Made by a program: the position numbers and the translations under genes | Shown here: one piece after another, positions 1 through 7,770 of the stretch | Position numbering within the stretch: position 1 is the stretch's first letter | Layout of the letters: the number at the start of each line of letters is the position of its first letter | The notes under the pieces: model-generated | Told to the model about the DNA's origin: nothing | The model's input: only the letters and a program-made list of their open reading frames with translations | The model's database searches: none | NCBI GenBank assembly: GCA_000433775.1 | Contig: HF998497.1 | Coordinates: 13,947-45,055, forward strand | Direction: 5' to 3' | DNA: 31,109 bases | From: Corallococcus sp. CAG:1435 | GTDB lineage: Bacteria > Bacillota > Clostridia > Christensenellales > CAG-314

Positions 1-229
1 ACACGTCGGGACCCACGCCGTGAGCACGTATTATCACCGTTTCGCCGTCGGGAACATCCTCCACGCTTTGCACAGTCTGTATTCCGTGCGCTGCAAGCAT
101 CTCCGTAACGTGGCTGTTGTGTACCAGTTCGCCCAAACAATAAGCCTTGGCGTTGAGGGACAAGGCTTTGTTAATGGCTGTGGACACCCCCGTGCAAAAT
201 CCGTATTCCTTGGGAAGAAAAAACTTCAT
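1..229 (-). CDS. ispH: 4-hydroxy-3-methylbut-2-enyl diphosphate reductase, N-terminal part (cut by window edge)
   Basis: This is the first 76 residues of IspH (LytB), the iron-sulfur enzyme that makes IPP and DMAPP in the last step of the MEP isoprenoid pathway. The N-terminal family motifs are visible: a first cluster cysteine in YGFCTGV, then LGELVHNSHV and IIRAHGVGP, in the order and spacing expected. The remainder, with the other two cluster cysteines, lies beyond base 1. The ATG overlaps the plsC stop codon (ATGA) and is preceded by GGAG inside the plsC end, so the two genes are translationally coupled. A plsC-ispH pair is common in Clostridia. Together with ispA in this window it indicates a MEP pathway supplying a prenyltransferase. 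Identification is firm; the gene is only partial because of the window edge. Confidence 0.93.
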   Translation of the reverse strand, partial: MKFFLPKEYGFCTGVSTAINKALSLNAKAYCLGELVHNSHVTEMLAAHGIQTVQSVEDVPDGETVIIRAHGVGPDV

Positions 230-951
230 TTTTTCTCCTCCCGCTGTTGTTTTGCAAGTTGCTTGGCAAGCGTCTTTTGTTTCTGATTGTATTTGTTGAT
301 TTTTTCCGTTTCCTTTTTGGTGCGTTTGCGACGTTTGACTCCCTTTTCCTGCAAAATGCCGTTGAGTTGAACACGCAAAGCGTCCACACGGTTGCGCACT
401 TTTTCCGTCGCTTCGGTGAGCATTTCTTTGGTGATGGGCTGGTCGTAATACTCTTCGAGGGTGAATTCGTCGCCGACTATTATGTAATTTTTACGCAGCA
501 CTTTTGTCTTTTCCCAAATGTAGAAGGGACGCAGAGGCGAATGTGTTTTTATGGCAAACATTGCCGCCCCCGTGTGAAAAGCCTGCAAACAGTCCACTTC
601 GGGGTTGCGTGTACCCTCGGGGAAAAGCCCCACTATTTTGTCTTCGTGAAGCAGTTTCAAAATGGTTTTGGTGGCGTAAAGGTCCACCTCGCCACGTTTG
701 ATGGGCACACATTCCAAACCGTCAAAAACCCAACGCAAAAAAGAGGACTTACGAAACTCCGCCTTGTACACAAAGGAAATCCATGTTTTGGACCACAGTG
801 TGTAGATGACGGGATCCCAGCCGGAAATGTGATTGCCTATTAAAAGCAGTTTTTTCCTGTCCAACTTTCTTTCGCCGTAAAATTTCACGGGGAAAAGGGG
901 CTTTATCAGCACCTTGGCTATGGACGCAAGAAAAGTTACAAATTTATTCAA
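226..951 (-). CDS. plsC: 1-acyl-sn-glycerol-3-phosphate acyltransferase (PlsC family)
   Basis: A membrane-associated acyltransferase that converts lysophosphatidic acid to phosphatidic acid in phospholipid synthesis. With the TTG start at 951 it has 241 residues. The HX4D catalytic block is NHISGWDP (His41, Asp46), and the glycerophosphate-binding block is FPEGTR at residues 110-115. The last ~40 residues are very rich in Lys, Arg and Gln, a basic tail likely to lie on the membrane surface. I chose TTG at 951 because GGAGG lies six bases upstream and the protein then starts like its family; a longer reading from 1029 also uses TTG but has no good ribosome site and adds 26 residues of no clear homology. 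It follows aroH after about 185 bp and overlaps ispH by 4 bp. The general PlsC assignment is solid; acyl preference cannot be read. Confidence 0.88.
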   Translation of the reverse strand: MNKFVTFLASIAKVLIKPLFPVKFYGERKLDRKKLLLIGNHISGWDPVIYTLWSKTWISFVYKAEFRKSSFLRWVFDGLECVPIKRGEVDLYATKTILKLLHEDKIVGLFPEGTRNPEVDCLQAFHTGAAMFAIKTHSPLRPFYIWEKTKVLRKNYIIVGDEFTLEEYYDQPITKEMLTEATEKVRNRVDALRVQLNGILQEKGVKRRKRTKKETEKINKYNQKQKTLAKQLAKQQREEKK

Positions 952-1136
952 AGGATTCCTCCGAAAATTCTGTCGGACAAAAACCGAAAGGAAGTTCGGT
1001 TTTTTCAATTTTACCAGTTGAGTTGGCAAATGTCAAACAAATACAACGCAATATTGCCTGTCGCCACACCGCACAGGGCGTTGAATTTGACATGTACGCA
1101 CCTAAAGCACAAAACGTTGTCTTTTTTCCTGCCCTG

Positions 1137-1478
1137 TCAGCCGTCGATATCGGGACGCAGTTTTTTTGCCTCGCCAATGTAGCAATGAACGGCTGTCTGC
1201 ACATCGGCAAACACCGCCACACGCAGGCAGTTGGGCAAACTGTTTTTGACGTCCATTTCCCTGAAACACATAAAGGATGCCTCGGGCAACAGTTGACGGC
1301 GCACAGCCGTTGCAGGATAGCATGCGTCAAGATCCGCCGTGGCGGAAAAAAACACTGCCGAAACGCTGTCGGCGGACAGATTGTTGCGTTTCAAAATACT
1401 GCTCACCAGCAAAAGTGCATTTTCCGAGATGCTTTCTGCCGTGTTTTGGGCGCAAATGGCCCCACGTATTACCTTCAT
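1137..1478 (-). CDS. aroH: Chorismate mutase, monofunctional AroH type
   Basis: Catalyses the rearrangement of chorismate to prephenate, the branch point to phenylalanine and tyrosine. At 113 residues it is slightly shorter than the 127-residue Bacillus subtilis AroH, with a shorter C-terminal tail. Residues matching the active-site set are present: Arg5 in the opening VIRGA motif, Glu74 in REMDV, Arg86 in CLRVAV, plus an Arg at 60-61. The family phrase SATADLDACYPATAVR is clear. The end LRPD followed by a few residues matches the end of the AroH fold. Its ATG overlaps the stop of baiN (ATGA), so it is the fourth gene of the rluB-surE-baiN-aroH operon. Other genes of the aromatic pathway are not in the window. 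The trimeric AroH fold is inferred from similarity. Confidence 0.9.
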   Translation of the reverse strand: MKVIRGAICAQNTAESISENALLLVSSILKRNNLSADSVSAVFFSATADLDACYPATAVRRQLLPEASFMCFREMDVKNSLPNCLRVAVFADVQTAVHCYIGEAKKLRPDIDG

Positions 1479-2692
1479 ACCTTTTCCTTTGCGGCGGAAG
1501 TCCCCGCCACGAAGCCCGTTGAAAGGGCAATTTGTATGTTGAATCCGCCTGTAAAGGCGTCCACGTCCAATTCTTCGCCTACAAAGTACAAACCTTTGTG
1601 CAGTTTGCTTTCCATTGTGGAAGGGTTAATCTGCCTGACGTCCACTCCCCCTGCCGTTACAATGGCAAAGTTGACGTCGTCCAACCCCACAAAGGGGAAG
1701 GTGAGATTTTTCAGCGTGTGCACGAGATTTTTGCGTTGCGCCGCCGTGATACTGTTGACCTTTCTGTCAAAGGGAATACCGCTTTGCGTTGTCACAACTT
1801 CCACCAAGCGTTGCGGAAGCAAAGCGTCAAGGGAATTGATGAAATTTTTGTTCATTCTCTCGCCGAAATCCCTCAACAGACGTGCGTCAAGTTTTTCTTC
1901 GTCAAGTGCGGGTTTGAGGTCCACCGATATTTTGGCATTTTTTCCGTTCAGACGGTTGATGCGTGAGGAAAGGGACAGCACCGCAGGACCGGAAACTCCG
2001 TCTTTGGTGAAAAGCATTTCGCCAAACTCCTCCACACACTTTTCCCCCACAAAAGAAACGGTAACGTTTTTGAGGGAAAGTCCTTCAAGGCTTTGCGTGC
2101 CTGTGCACAAAATTTTGCAAAGCGCAGGCTTCAAAGGCACAATTTTGTGAGAAAATTTTTCCGCAACACGATAGCCGAAGCCGTCGCTTCCCGTGGAACG
2201 GTAACTGAATCCGCCGCACGCCACCACAACTTTGTGGAAAAATTCCCTGTCAACGGCTGTTGATACCCAAAAACCACCTTCGGCAGGGGAAATATCGGTA
2301 ACTTCCGTGTTCAATCGCACCTCTGTTGCGCTGTTTTTCACAGCCGAGGCAAAGGTTCGGATGACGTCGCTGGATTTGTCCGACGCAGGGAAAACCCTGT
2401 TGCCACGCTCCGTTTTCAGTTGCAACCCGTTTTCGGCACAAAAATCCAACGTGCTTTGCGGAGAAAAGCGATGTATTGCGCCCTGCAAAAATTTGGCGTT
2501 GGAAACAACGTTGGACAAAAATTCATCGGGCAGACAGTTGTTGGTGAGGTTGCACCGCCCTTTGCCCGTAATATACATTTTTTTGCCTAGTTTTTCGTTT
2601 TTTTCAAACAGTGTAACGGAAGCGTTTTGTTTGCTTGCGGAAATTGCCGCCATCATGCCGGAAACGCCCCCTCCCACTACCGCAATTTTCAT
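1475..2692 (-). CDS. BaiN/RdsA-like (HI0933 family) NAD(P)/FAD-dependent oxidoreductase
   Basis: A flavoprotein of about 405 residues. It opens with a dinucleotide-binding Rossmann motif (VVGGGVSGMMAA) and continues with the family signature TGKGRCNLTNN near residue 45. A second cofactor signature, VVACGGFSYRSTGSDG, lies near residues 155-170, and the C-terminal part has the closing FAD motif GGVDVRQINPSTMESK...GLYFVGE. The family includes BaiN, implicated in bile-acid dehydroxylation, but most members have no proven substrate, so I give no gene symbol. The ATG has GGAGAAAG just upstream. The gene is packed 17 bp after surE and overlaps aroH by 4 bp. In Clostridia this flavoprotein often sits next to aroH, cmk or plsC. 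Function beyond flavin-dependent redox chemistry is open. Confidence 0.9.
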   Translation of the reverse strand: MKIAVVGGGVSGMMAAISASKQNASVTLFEKNEKLGKKMYITGKGRCNLTNNCLPDEFLSNVVSNAKFLQGAIHRFSPQSTLDFCAENGLQLKTERGNRVFPASDKSSDVIRTFASAVKNSATEVRLNTEVTDISPAEGGFWVSTAVDREFFHKVVVACGGFSYRSTGSDGFGYRVAEKFSHKIVPLKPALCKILCTGTQSLEGLSLKNVTVSFVGEKCVEEFGEMLFTKDGVSGPAVLSLSSRINRLNGKNAKISVDLKPALDEEKLDARLLRDFGERMNKNFINSLDALLPQRLVEVVTTQSGIPFDRKVNSITAAQRKNLVHTLKNLTFPFVGLDDVNFAIVTAGGVDVRQINPSTMESKLHKGLYFVGEELDVDAFTGGFNIQIALSTGFVAGTSAAKEKV

Positions 2693-2709
2693 TTCTTTCT
2701 CCGATGAGG

Positions 2710-3462
2710 TCAGTTGAGTTTTTCCAAAAATCTGATTTTTTCCAAAGAGGCAAAGTCGGTGCGCACCACGGTGAGGGGCGTTATCGTTATGTACCCGTCT
2801 TCGGAAAGCAAAACGTCCGTTTCCCTGTCCTTTTCCGTAAGTTCGGCACGGAATCCCGTACTCACCCAGCAGTCCTGTTCGGGCTGTTTTTCCATGTAGT
2901 CGTGATACAACTTGCCTTCGCTGTGGCGCACGACACGCACTCCCTTTATTTTGTCCGACGGCAGTTCTGGCACGTTGATGTTCAGAAATGTGTCGTGAAT
3001 TCGCACCGATGCCAAAGCGTCCACGTTGCGGACGAAAAATTCCACCGCAGGGGCGTAGTCGACGTTTCTTCCCAAACGGGAAAGGGCAATGCTTGTGTAA
3101 CCGCCCAGCACTCCCTCTTCCGCTGCGCCTATCGTGCCGGAATACAAAATGGCGTTGCCTGTGTTTTCGCCGTTGTTAGGACCGGAAACAAGCAAATCGA
3201 AGGGTATTTTCAACACGCTTTCGGCAAATTTGACGCAATCGGCAGGCGAACCCGTACAAATGTACGCCTCTTTCGCCCCGTAATATTCGTCAAGTTTTGT
3301 TATGTAAATTTTTTTGTAAAAGTTTGCGCAGTGCGACATTGCCGAACGCTGTCCGTCGGGCGCCACTACGTACACTTCGTGATTCGCCTCGGCAAGCATC
3401 CTGCACAGCAAAACAAGCCCCTCGCTTTGGTAGCCGTCGTCGTTGGTAAGAAGTATTTTCAT
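2710..3462 (-). CDS. surE: 5'/3'-nucleotidase SurE
   Basis: A metal-dependent phosphatase acting on nucleoside 5'- and 3'-monophosphates and sometimes polyphosphate. The 250-residue length is typical. The metal-binding set is visible: the opening MKILLTNDDGYQSEG carries the Asp-Asp pair at 8-9, DGQRSAMSH supplies the conserved Ser at position 40, and VSGPNNGENTG supplies the conserved Asn. The ATG at 3462 has AAAGGA upstream and starts one base after the rluB stop, so the pair is almost certainly translated from one mRNA. The gene is followed by baiN after 17 bp. Cytoplasmic; nothing abnormal in the sequence. Confidence 0.95.
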   Translation of the reverse strand: MKILLTNDDGYQSEGLVLLCRMLAEANHEVYVVAPDGQRSAMSHCANFYKKIYITKLDEYYGAKEAYICTGSPADCVKFAESVLKIPFDLLVSGPNNGENTGNAILYSGTIGAAEEGVLGGYTSIALSRLGRNVDYAPAVEFFVRNVDALASVRIHDTFLNINVPELPSDKIKGVRVVRHSEGKLYHDYMEKQPEQDCWVSTGFRAELTEKDRETDVLLSEDGYITITPLTVVRTDFASLEKIRFLEKLN

Positions 3463-3463
3463 T

Positions 3464-4165
3464 TCACAGTCCTTTGAGATATTCTATTTCTCTGTCGTTA
3501 AGAAAACGATACTTTCCACGTTGCAGACCGCCAAGTCGCAATTCCCCCTCGGCGACACGTTTCAAAAATTCCACTTCCTTGCCGACGCTTTCAAACATTT
3601 TTTTCACCTGTCTGTTTCTGCCTTCGGTGATGGTTACCTCCACACGGGTGTGATGCTCGTCTTTGGCAAGAATTTTAACCTTGGCAGGCATTGTTTTGCG
3701 TCCGTCAATTTCCACGCCACGTTCCAGCATCTGCCTTTCCGCCTCCGTCAGACTTCCCGAAAGCCTTGCAACGTAAACCTTTTCCACGTTGTTTTTCGGG
3801 TGAGTCAGTTTGTTGGCGACGTCGCCGTCGTTGGTGAGTATCAGCAAACCTTCCGTGTCGTAGTCCAACCTTCCCACGGGGAAAAGCCGTGCCTTTATGT
3901 CTACAAAATCCATTACGGTTTTCCTGCCCAAGTCGTCCTTGACGGTAGTTACGCACCCCTTGGGTTTGTGCAACATAATGTAGTAGTTTTTGGTTTTGGG
4001 GGTAACTCGCCTTCCGTTTACCGAAACAGAATCGTTTTCCTCCACATTTGCCCCGAGAGAGGCGATTTTACCGTTAATTTTGACGCATCCGTCGGCAATG
4101 AGTTTGTCGCATTCACGACGGCTACCCACGCCGCAATCGGCAAGATATTTGTTAAGTCTGGACAT
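3464..4165 (-). CDS. rluB: 23S rRNA pseudouridine synthase, RluB/RsuA family
   Basis: Isomerises a uridine of ribosomal RNA. The 233-residue protein has an N-terminal S4 RNA-binding domain (about residues 1-48, with the pattern LNKYLADCGVGSRRECDKLI). The pseudouridine synthase core carries the catalytic aspartate in GRLDYDTEGLLILTNDG (Asp101), and the C-terminal GRNRQVKKMFE motif completes the family. RluB rather than RsuA is the usual identity for this gene in Firmicutes, where it lies near scpAB, dacB and spmAB. CGGAG precedes the ATG by five bases. It is the first gene of the rluB-surE-baiN-aroH-plsC-ispH string; a terminator hairpin lies just upstream at 4253-4282, so it must have its own promoter, which I could not place with confidence. 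Confidence 0.92.
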   Translation of the reverse strand: MSRLNKYLADCGVGSRRECDKLIADGCVKINGKIASLGANVEENDSVSVNGRRVTPKTKNYYIMLHKPKGCVTTVKDDLGRKTVMDFVDIKARLFPVGRLDYDTEGLLILTNDGDVANKLTHPKNNVEKVYVARLSGSLTEAERQMLERGVEIDGRKTMPAKVKILAKDEHHTRVEVTITEGRNRQVKKMFESVGKEVEFLKRVAEGELRLGGLQRGKYRFLNDREIEYLKGL

Positions 4166-4252
4166 AATTACTCCGTTCGGGCGTAAGTCAAGGGAATTTC
4201 AACCGACAACCTTTTGCCCTTATTTAGTATTTTAATGATAACCTCTTTCCCA

Positions 4253-4282
4253 AAAAAAAGCAAGTGTTTGCCCGACGCTTGC
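4253..4282 (-). terminator. Rho-independent terminator between dacB and rluB
   Basis: On the minus strand an imperfect 8-bp stem (GCAAGCGT with ACACTTGC, one mismatch) is followed directly by eight U residues. It lies downstream of dacB and of both copies of the 79-bp repeat, and probably ends the DUF2953-gerW-dacB transcript. Confidence 0.7.
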
Positions 4283-4300
4283 AAATGCGGATTAAAGGAA

Positions 4301-4625
4301 AAGGCAGGTTGCCCTGCCCTTGCCTCGATAACGTATTTATTTTGCTGACAGCGAACAGATGACCTGCCGACATATCTTGTCGCAACGGAATGCGCAACGC
4401 TTTTGAGTACGGACTTACCACAAAATTGCACGGGTAAAAAACTTTCACGGATTTTCGCTTTGACTGACGTCGTGGACAGCGTGGCAGTTTCCCGACAAAA
4501 AATGTACCGATATTGTACCGCAAAAAATTTCCGCTCAAAAAAAGTAAAGGCAGGTTGCCCTGCCCTTGCCTCGATAACGTATTTATTTTGCTGACAGCGA
4601 ACAGATGACCTGCCGACATATCTTG
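4301..4625. repeat. Two identical 79-bp direct repeats (4301-4379 and 4547-4625), each with a hairpin
   Basis: The 79 bases at 4301-4379 and at 4547-4625 read the same at every position; 167 bp of different sequence lies between them. Each copy begins with GGCAGG-TTGC-CCTGCC, a perfect 6-bp hairpin; on the minus strand copy 2 is followed by TTTACTTTTTTT, so it can act as a terminator for dacB, and copy 1 by TTTTCCTTT. The other end of the unit repeats ACCTGCC, so the hairpin arm has an alternative partner 70 bp away. Open reading frames here repeat the same peptide in tandem with the DNA, have no recognised domain and are not annotated. Confidence 0.9.
4541..4564 (-). terminator. Hairpin terminator proximal to dacB (inside repeat copy 2)
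   Basis: On the minus strand GGCAGG-GCAA-CCTGCC forms a perfect 6-bp stem with a tetraloop, followed by TTTAC and seven U residues. It lies about 93 bases after the dacB stop. The same hairpin recurs at 4303-4318 with a weaker U-tract, giving three terminator-like hairpins in series before rluB. Confidence 0.6.
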
Positions 4626-4656
4626 CCAAATCTGCCTTTTGCAACAGCGTTACATT

Positions 4657-5685
4657 TTACCTGCCGAATTGAGTTTGTGCCGTGAGGTTGCGCCTGAACA
4701 CGCAACTGTCCCCGAGGTACACCTCTATTTGTTGTTGGTCATCCTGCAAAACCACGTTGCATTTCAACTGCTCGCCCTCTTTAAGAGGATAGGAAAATCC
4801 CTCACTGCAATAGTAGTAGGTGGGTTTTCCCCTCTTGTACACCACACCGCACAGTTTGTTTTCCGGCACTGCCACACGCAATGTGTAGTTTGCAAAGGCG
4901 TAGTCCAGAAGTTTGGCAGTGTCTTCGAACATGGGACCGCAGTTAAGTACCACGACCACCACCTGCATGCCGTTTTTGGTTGCGCTTCCCACAAAGCATC
5001 TGCCCGCCTTTTTGGTGTAACCTGTTTTCACACCGTCGGCGCCGTCGTAGGAAGAGAGCAATTTGTTTTTGTTTGTCCACACACGCTCTTTACCGTCGTT
5101 GCAGATTCTGACGGATTTTGTGGAAACTATTTTTTGGAACTCTTTGTTTTTGAGTGCGGCGCAGGTGATGACAGCCAAATCGTAAGCCGACGTGTAGTGA
5201 TTGTCGTCGGGCAATCCGTGAGGGTTTTTGAAGTTACTTTCGCAACACCCCAAACTTGCGGCTGTGTCGTTCATCATCTCTGCAAAGCCTTCCACGCTTC
5301 CGCCGACAGTGAGAGCCAACGCCACGGCGCAGTCGTTTCCGCTGCGCAACATCAATCCGTACAGCAACTGTTCCACCGTGAAGTGTTCGCCTGCCGTGAG
5401 GTAGACGGAAGACCCCTCAATGCCGCACGCCTCTTTGGGTATTTCCACCACTTTGTCGGTGGCGGAATTTTGCAAAACCGTGAGTGCCGTTACTATTTTG
5501 GTTGTGCTTGCCATTGGCAACTTCTGATGCGAATTCTTTTCGTACAGCACACGGCAACTGTTTTTTTCCATGACGACGGCACTTTTAGCCGAGGTGGATT
5601 GTGCCGAAGCCACCGCCGTTGCAGTGCCTGTAAACACACAGCACGCCAGCAAAAATACGCACAAAACAACAAAAAATTTTTTCAT
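4657..5685 (-). CDS. dacB: D-alanyl-D-alanine carboxypeptidase, DacB-like (S11 family)
   Basis: A secreted penicillin-binding protein that trims the terminal D-Ala from peptidoglycan stem peptides; the DacB type shapes spore cortex cross-linking. The 342-residue protein begins with a signal peptide (residues 1 to about 28, hydrophobic with Ala-rich end). The three active-site motifs are in order: STTK at 60-63 (nucleophile Ser60), SGN at 115-117 and KTG at 220-222. The C-terminal part is the beta-rich stalk of PBP5-like enzymes. AAGGAGTAATC precedes the ATG. It lies 2 bp after gerW, as in many Clostridia. The expected next genes spmA and spmB are absent. The spore-specific role is inferred from the gerW neighbour. 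A vegetative carboxypeptidase is the alternative. Confidence 0.88.
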   Translation of the reverse strand: MKKFFVVLCVFLLACCVFTGTATAVASAQSTSAKSAVVMEKNSCRVLYEKNSHQKLPMASTTKIVTALTVLQNSATDKVVEIPKEACGIEGSSVYLTAGEHFTVEQLLYGLMLRSGNDCAVALALTVGGSVEGFAEMMNDTAASLGCCESNFKNPHGLPDDNHYTSAYDLAVITCAALKNKEFQKIVSTKSVRICNDGKERVWTNKNKLLSSYDGADGVKTGYTKKAGRCFVGSATKNGMQVVVVVLNCGPMFEDTAKLLDYAFANYTLRVAVPENKLCGVVYKRGKPTYYYCSEGFSYPLKEGEQLKCNVVLQDDQQQIEVYLGDSCVFRRNLTAQTQFGR

Positions 5686-5687
5686 GA

Positions 5688-6062
5688 TTACTCCTTGAAT
5701 GCCTTGGCAAAATCCCTTGCAATGTCAAAGATTTTATCAACCGTATTACTGTTTTCGGTGTCAATAACTCTGACGCCGTTTTTGTCTATCACCAAAAAAC
5801 CTATCGGCGTAAGCGACGCACCTCCGCCGGAACCGCCGGCAAAATTTGCCGATACTCCGTCGTTTACAAACCTTTTGGGATTGGCTTTGTTGCCGTACTC
5901 GCCACCCCCTGCCATAAATGCAAATGTAATTTGCGAAATGGGCAAAATCGTAGTGCCGTCCATTGTTACGATGGGCTTGCCGATGATGGTGTTTACCTCG
6001 GCAACTTTGCTGAGATTGGTAAGCGCCGATTCCACTATTTCACTTATTTGTTGATTTTCCAT
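5688..6062 (-). CDS. gerW: Spore protein GerW (YtfJ)
   Basis: A 124-residue protein of the YtfJ/GerW spore family, needed in Bacillus subtilis for normal germination with alanine; the biochemical role is unknown. The family features are plain: an N-terminal helix with VVESALTNLSKVAEVNTIIGKPI, then a Gly-rich centre (MAGGGEYG and FAGGSGGGASLTPIGFLVI) and a C-terminal amphipathic helix. The start at 6062 has GGGGA upstream, lies within the end of the DUF2953 gene (23 bp overlap), and the stop is 2 bp from dacB. DUF2953-gerW-dacB is a recurring order in Clostridia and fits forespore expression, though I found no convincing sigma-G promoter ahead of it. Confidence 0.92.
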   Translation of the reverse strand: MENQQISEIVESALTNLSKVAEVNTIIGKPIVTMDGTTILPISQITFAFMAGGGEYGNKANPKRFVNDGVSANFAGGSGGGASLTPIGFLVIDKNGVRVIDTENSNTVDKIFDIARDFAKAFKE

Positions 6063-6549
6063 ATTCTATCCCCTGTTTTGCAAGTACCGCCAGCACCTCC
6101 GCAAGACTGACGGTAAGCCTCACCCTGCCGAACACTGCATTTTGCGGTGAAAAACACGTTTGAGTGTGTATCTTGCAGTGAGAAAAACCGCACGCCAATG
6201 CCGTTCCCACGGCGCACAATACGTCTGTTATCGGCAAGACGAACACGCTGTATCGGCAAAAATCCACGGCAAAACACAGTTGCACGCTGTCTACATGCAC
6301 AGCCTTTGCAACGCCTTTGCCCGTGTCGCCACGCAGCGAAAAAACGTCCAGTTGAACATTCACCGAACCTCGGCACACCAGATACCTGCCGTCCAGAAGG
6401 AATTTTTCTTCAAAAACCTTGATTCCGAACAGGCGCACCTGCACAAACAACGTTTTTTGTGTAATGTCCGCAGTGAAATTTACCGTTACCGACAACGGCA
6501 ACAGCACCAACATTGCCAACATCATAAGTACAGTGAGTACAACTAACAT
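6040..6549 (-). CDS. DUF2953 (YtfI-like) membrane-anchored protein
   Basis: A protein of about 169 residues starting at the ATG at 6549, which has AGAGG nearby; an upstream in-frame ATG at 6600 would add 17 residues without a ribosome site. The N-terminus is one strong membrane segment (about residues 2-27), followed by a beta-rich domain with the DUF2953-like opening VNFTADITQKTLFVQVRLFGIKVF. This family (YtfI in Bacillus) sits next to gerW/ytfJ in sporeformers and is of unknown function. The C-terminal end overlaps gerW by 23 bp, implying translational coupling. Family placement rests on the pattern and on the neighbour; no catalytic residues can be named. Confidence 0.78.
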   Translation of the reverse strand: MLVVLTVLMMLAMLVLLPLSVTVNFTADITQKTLFVQVRLFGIKVFEEKFLLDGRYLVCRGSVNVQLDVFSLRGDTGKGVAKAVHVDSVQLCFAVDFCRYSVFVLPITDVLCAVGTALACGFSHCKIHTQTCFSPQNAVFGRVRLTVSLAEVLAVLAKQGIEYGKSTNK

Positions 6550-6589
6550 ACTACCTCTATTTTGCCTCTTTGGGTAAAAGTTTATACAC

Positions 6590-6885
6590 GTTGCGCCCAT
6601 GCGAAAACCGCCCCGCTACCGTTTCAAACAAATATCGAAAAGCCTTTATATGAAGTAAATGCCGACTCTTGCCGACTTTCTTTTGAATAAAATAACTTTC
6701 GACAGCAAACAACGCCTGTTATTGTTACAAATAAATATTGAAGCAACTTTACACTCGAAGTAATTGCAGACTCTCGCCGACTTTCTTTTTAATAAAATAA
6801 CTTTCGACAGCAAACAACGCCTGTTGCCGTTACAACAAACATCAAAACGACTTTACAATCGAAGTAACTGTCAAATGTTTGCCAA
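6590..6885. repeat. 104-bp tandem repeat upstream of the DUF2953-gerW-dacB group
   Basis: Units start at 6644, 6748 and 6852, exactly 104 bases apart. Units 1 and 2 are similar throughout; the core GACTTTC followed by ATAAAATAACTTTCGACAGC and a further 16 bases is nearly the same in both. The third is a partial, decayed copy, and a decayed end of an earlier unit is visible before 6644. I see no gene in 6550-7090. Confidence 0.85.
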
Positions 6886-7090
6886 TTTACGTTTGCAAAA
6901 ACAAATTTTCATCACCAAACGCTACAACTGCCGTAAAACTAAACAGCGTGTACATGAAATTTTGCCGTGCGACGTTAACAAAAAAAACAAAAGGTAATAA
7001 GTGTGAAAATTTTTTTCACGTTGCGAAACAAAAGTTTGGAATGAGCAAATCGACCGTCATGAAAACAAAAATTCGCCTTTCAAACAACAC

Positions 7091-7117
7091 AAAAAAAGAC
7101 GTTACCCGAAGGTAACG
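7091..7117 (-). terminator. Rho-independent terminator after scpB
   Basis: On the minus strand CGTTACC-TTCG-GGTAACG forms a perfect 7-bp stem with a stable UUCG loop, followed by TC and seven U residues. It ends the M50-scpA-scpB transcript 27 bases after the scpB stop. Confidence 0.88.
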
Positions 7118-7143
7118 CCGATAGTGTTTCGTGCACTGCGCCG

Positions 7144-7770
7144 TTATTCCACCACGTCCACCTTTTCGCCCTGCAAAAATTCCGGTATGTCCTCGCTTAC
7201 TTTGTCGAACATGGGTTTTTCCACCGTCTTGACGGAGGTGTTTTCGTAGGAAATTTCTTTGAGTTTTTCCAACAGCGTTTCGTAGTCGGGCAATTCCGAC
7301 ACGTTGCCTATGGAAAACCTCTTCAAAAATTCGTCCGTTGTGGCAAAAAGCAACGGCTTGCCGATAGTGTCTTTGCGCCCTACCGCCTCGATAAGCCCCA
7401 GACGGGTGAGGTTCTGAATGGAATAGGTGCAATCCACCGCACGGATTTCCTCCACTTCCAGACGGGTTACAGGCTGTTTGTACGCCACAATGGCAAGCGT
7501 TTCCAGCATGGCGTTTGTAAGTTCCTTTTCCTTGATGGGGTTGAGCACCGCTTCCACGTCCTTGACGTAGTCGGGATTGGTGGCAAATTGCAGTTTTCCG
7601 TTGAAACGCAACAAATTGATGCCGCTTTCACCGCTGAATTGTTGGGAAAGTTCCTGCACGGCATCTTTCATTTCCTTGGCGGAAATTTGCAGTTTTTCCC
7701 TTATGAAAGCCTCTTCCACGGGTTTGCCGGAAAGAAACAAAATGGATTGCAAAACATTACTCAAACGACT
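7144..7770 (-). CDS. scpB: Segregation and condensation protein B
   Basis: ScpB is the winged-helix partner that, with the kleisin ScpA, binds the SMC ATPase to form the bacterial condensin. The protein has 208 residues from the ATG at 7770, which has the strong site GGAGG upstream. Family motifs include LSNVLQSILFLSGKPVEE at the start, the first winged-helix LTNAMLETLAIVAYKQPVTRLEVEEIRAV, and the second with LIEAVGRKDTIGKPLLFATTDEFLKRF. The start overlaps the end of scpA by 14 bp. It ends the operon at a terminator. Nothing unusual. Confidence 0.95.
   Translation of the reverse strand, partial: SRLSNVLQSILFLSGKPVEEAFIREKLQISAKEMKDAVQELSQQFSGESGINLLRFNGKLQFATNPDYVKDVEAVLNPIKEKELTNAMLETLAIVAYKQPVTRLEVEEIRAVDCTYSIQNLTRLGLIEAVGRKDTIGKPLLFATTDEFLKRFSIGNVSELPDYETLLEKLKEISYENTSVKTVEKPMFDKVSEDIPEFLQGEKVDVVE

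Noticed and set aside
944..1330. Minus-strand frame between aroH and plsC
   Set aside because: It overlaps aroH in another frame; the 185-bp gap itself holds only the plsC ribosome site and start.
4168..4644. Minus-strand frame with an internally repeated peptide
   Set aside because: The peptide repeat merely follows the 79-bp DNA repeat; the frame runs through three terminator-like hairpins.
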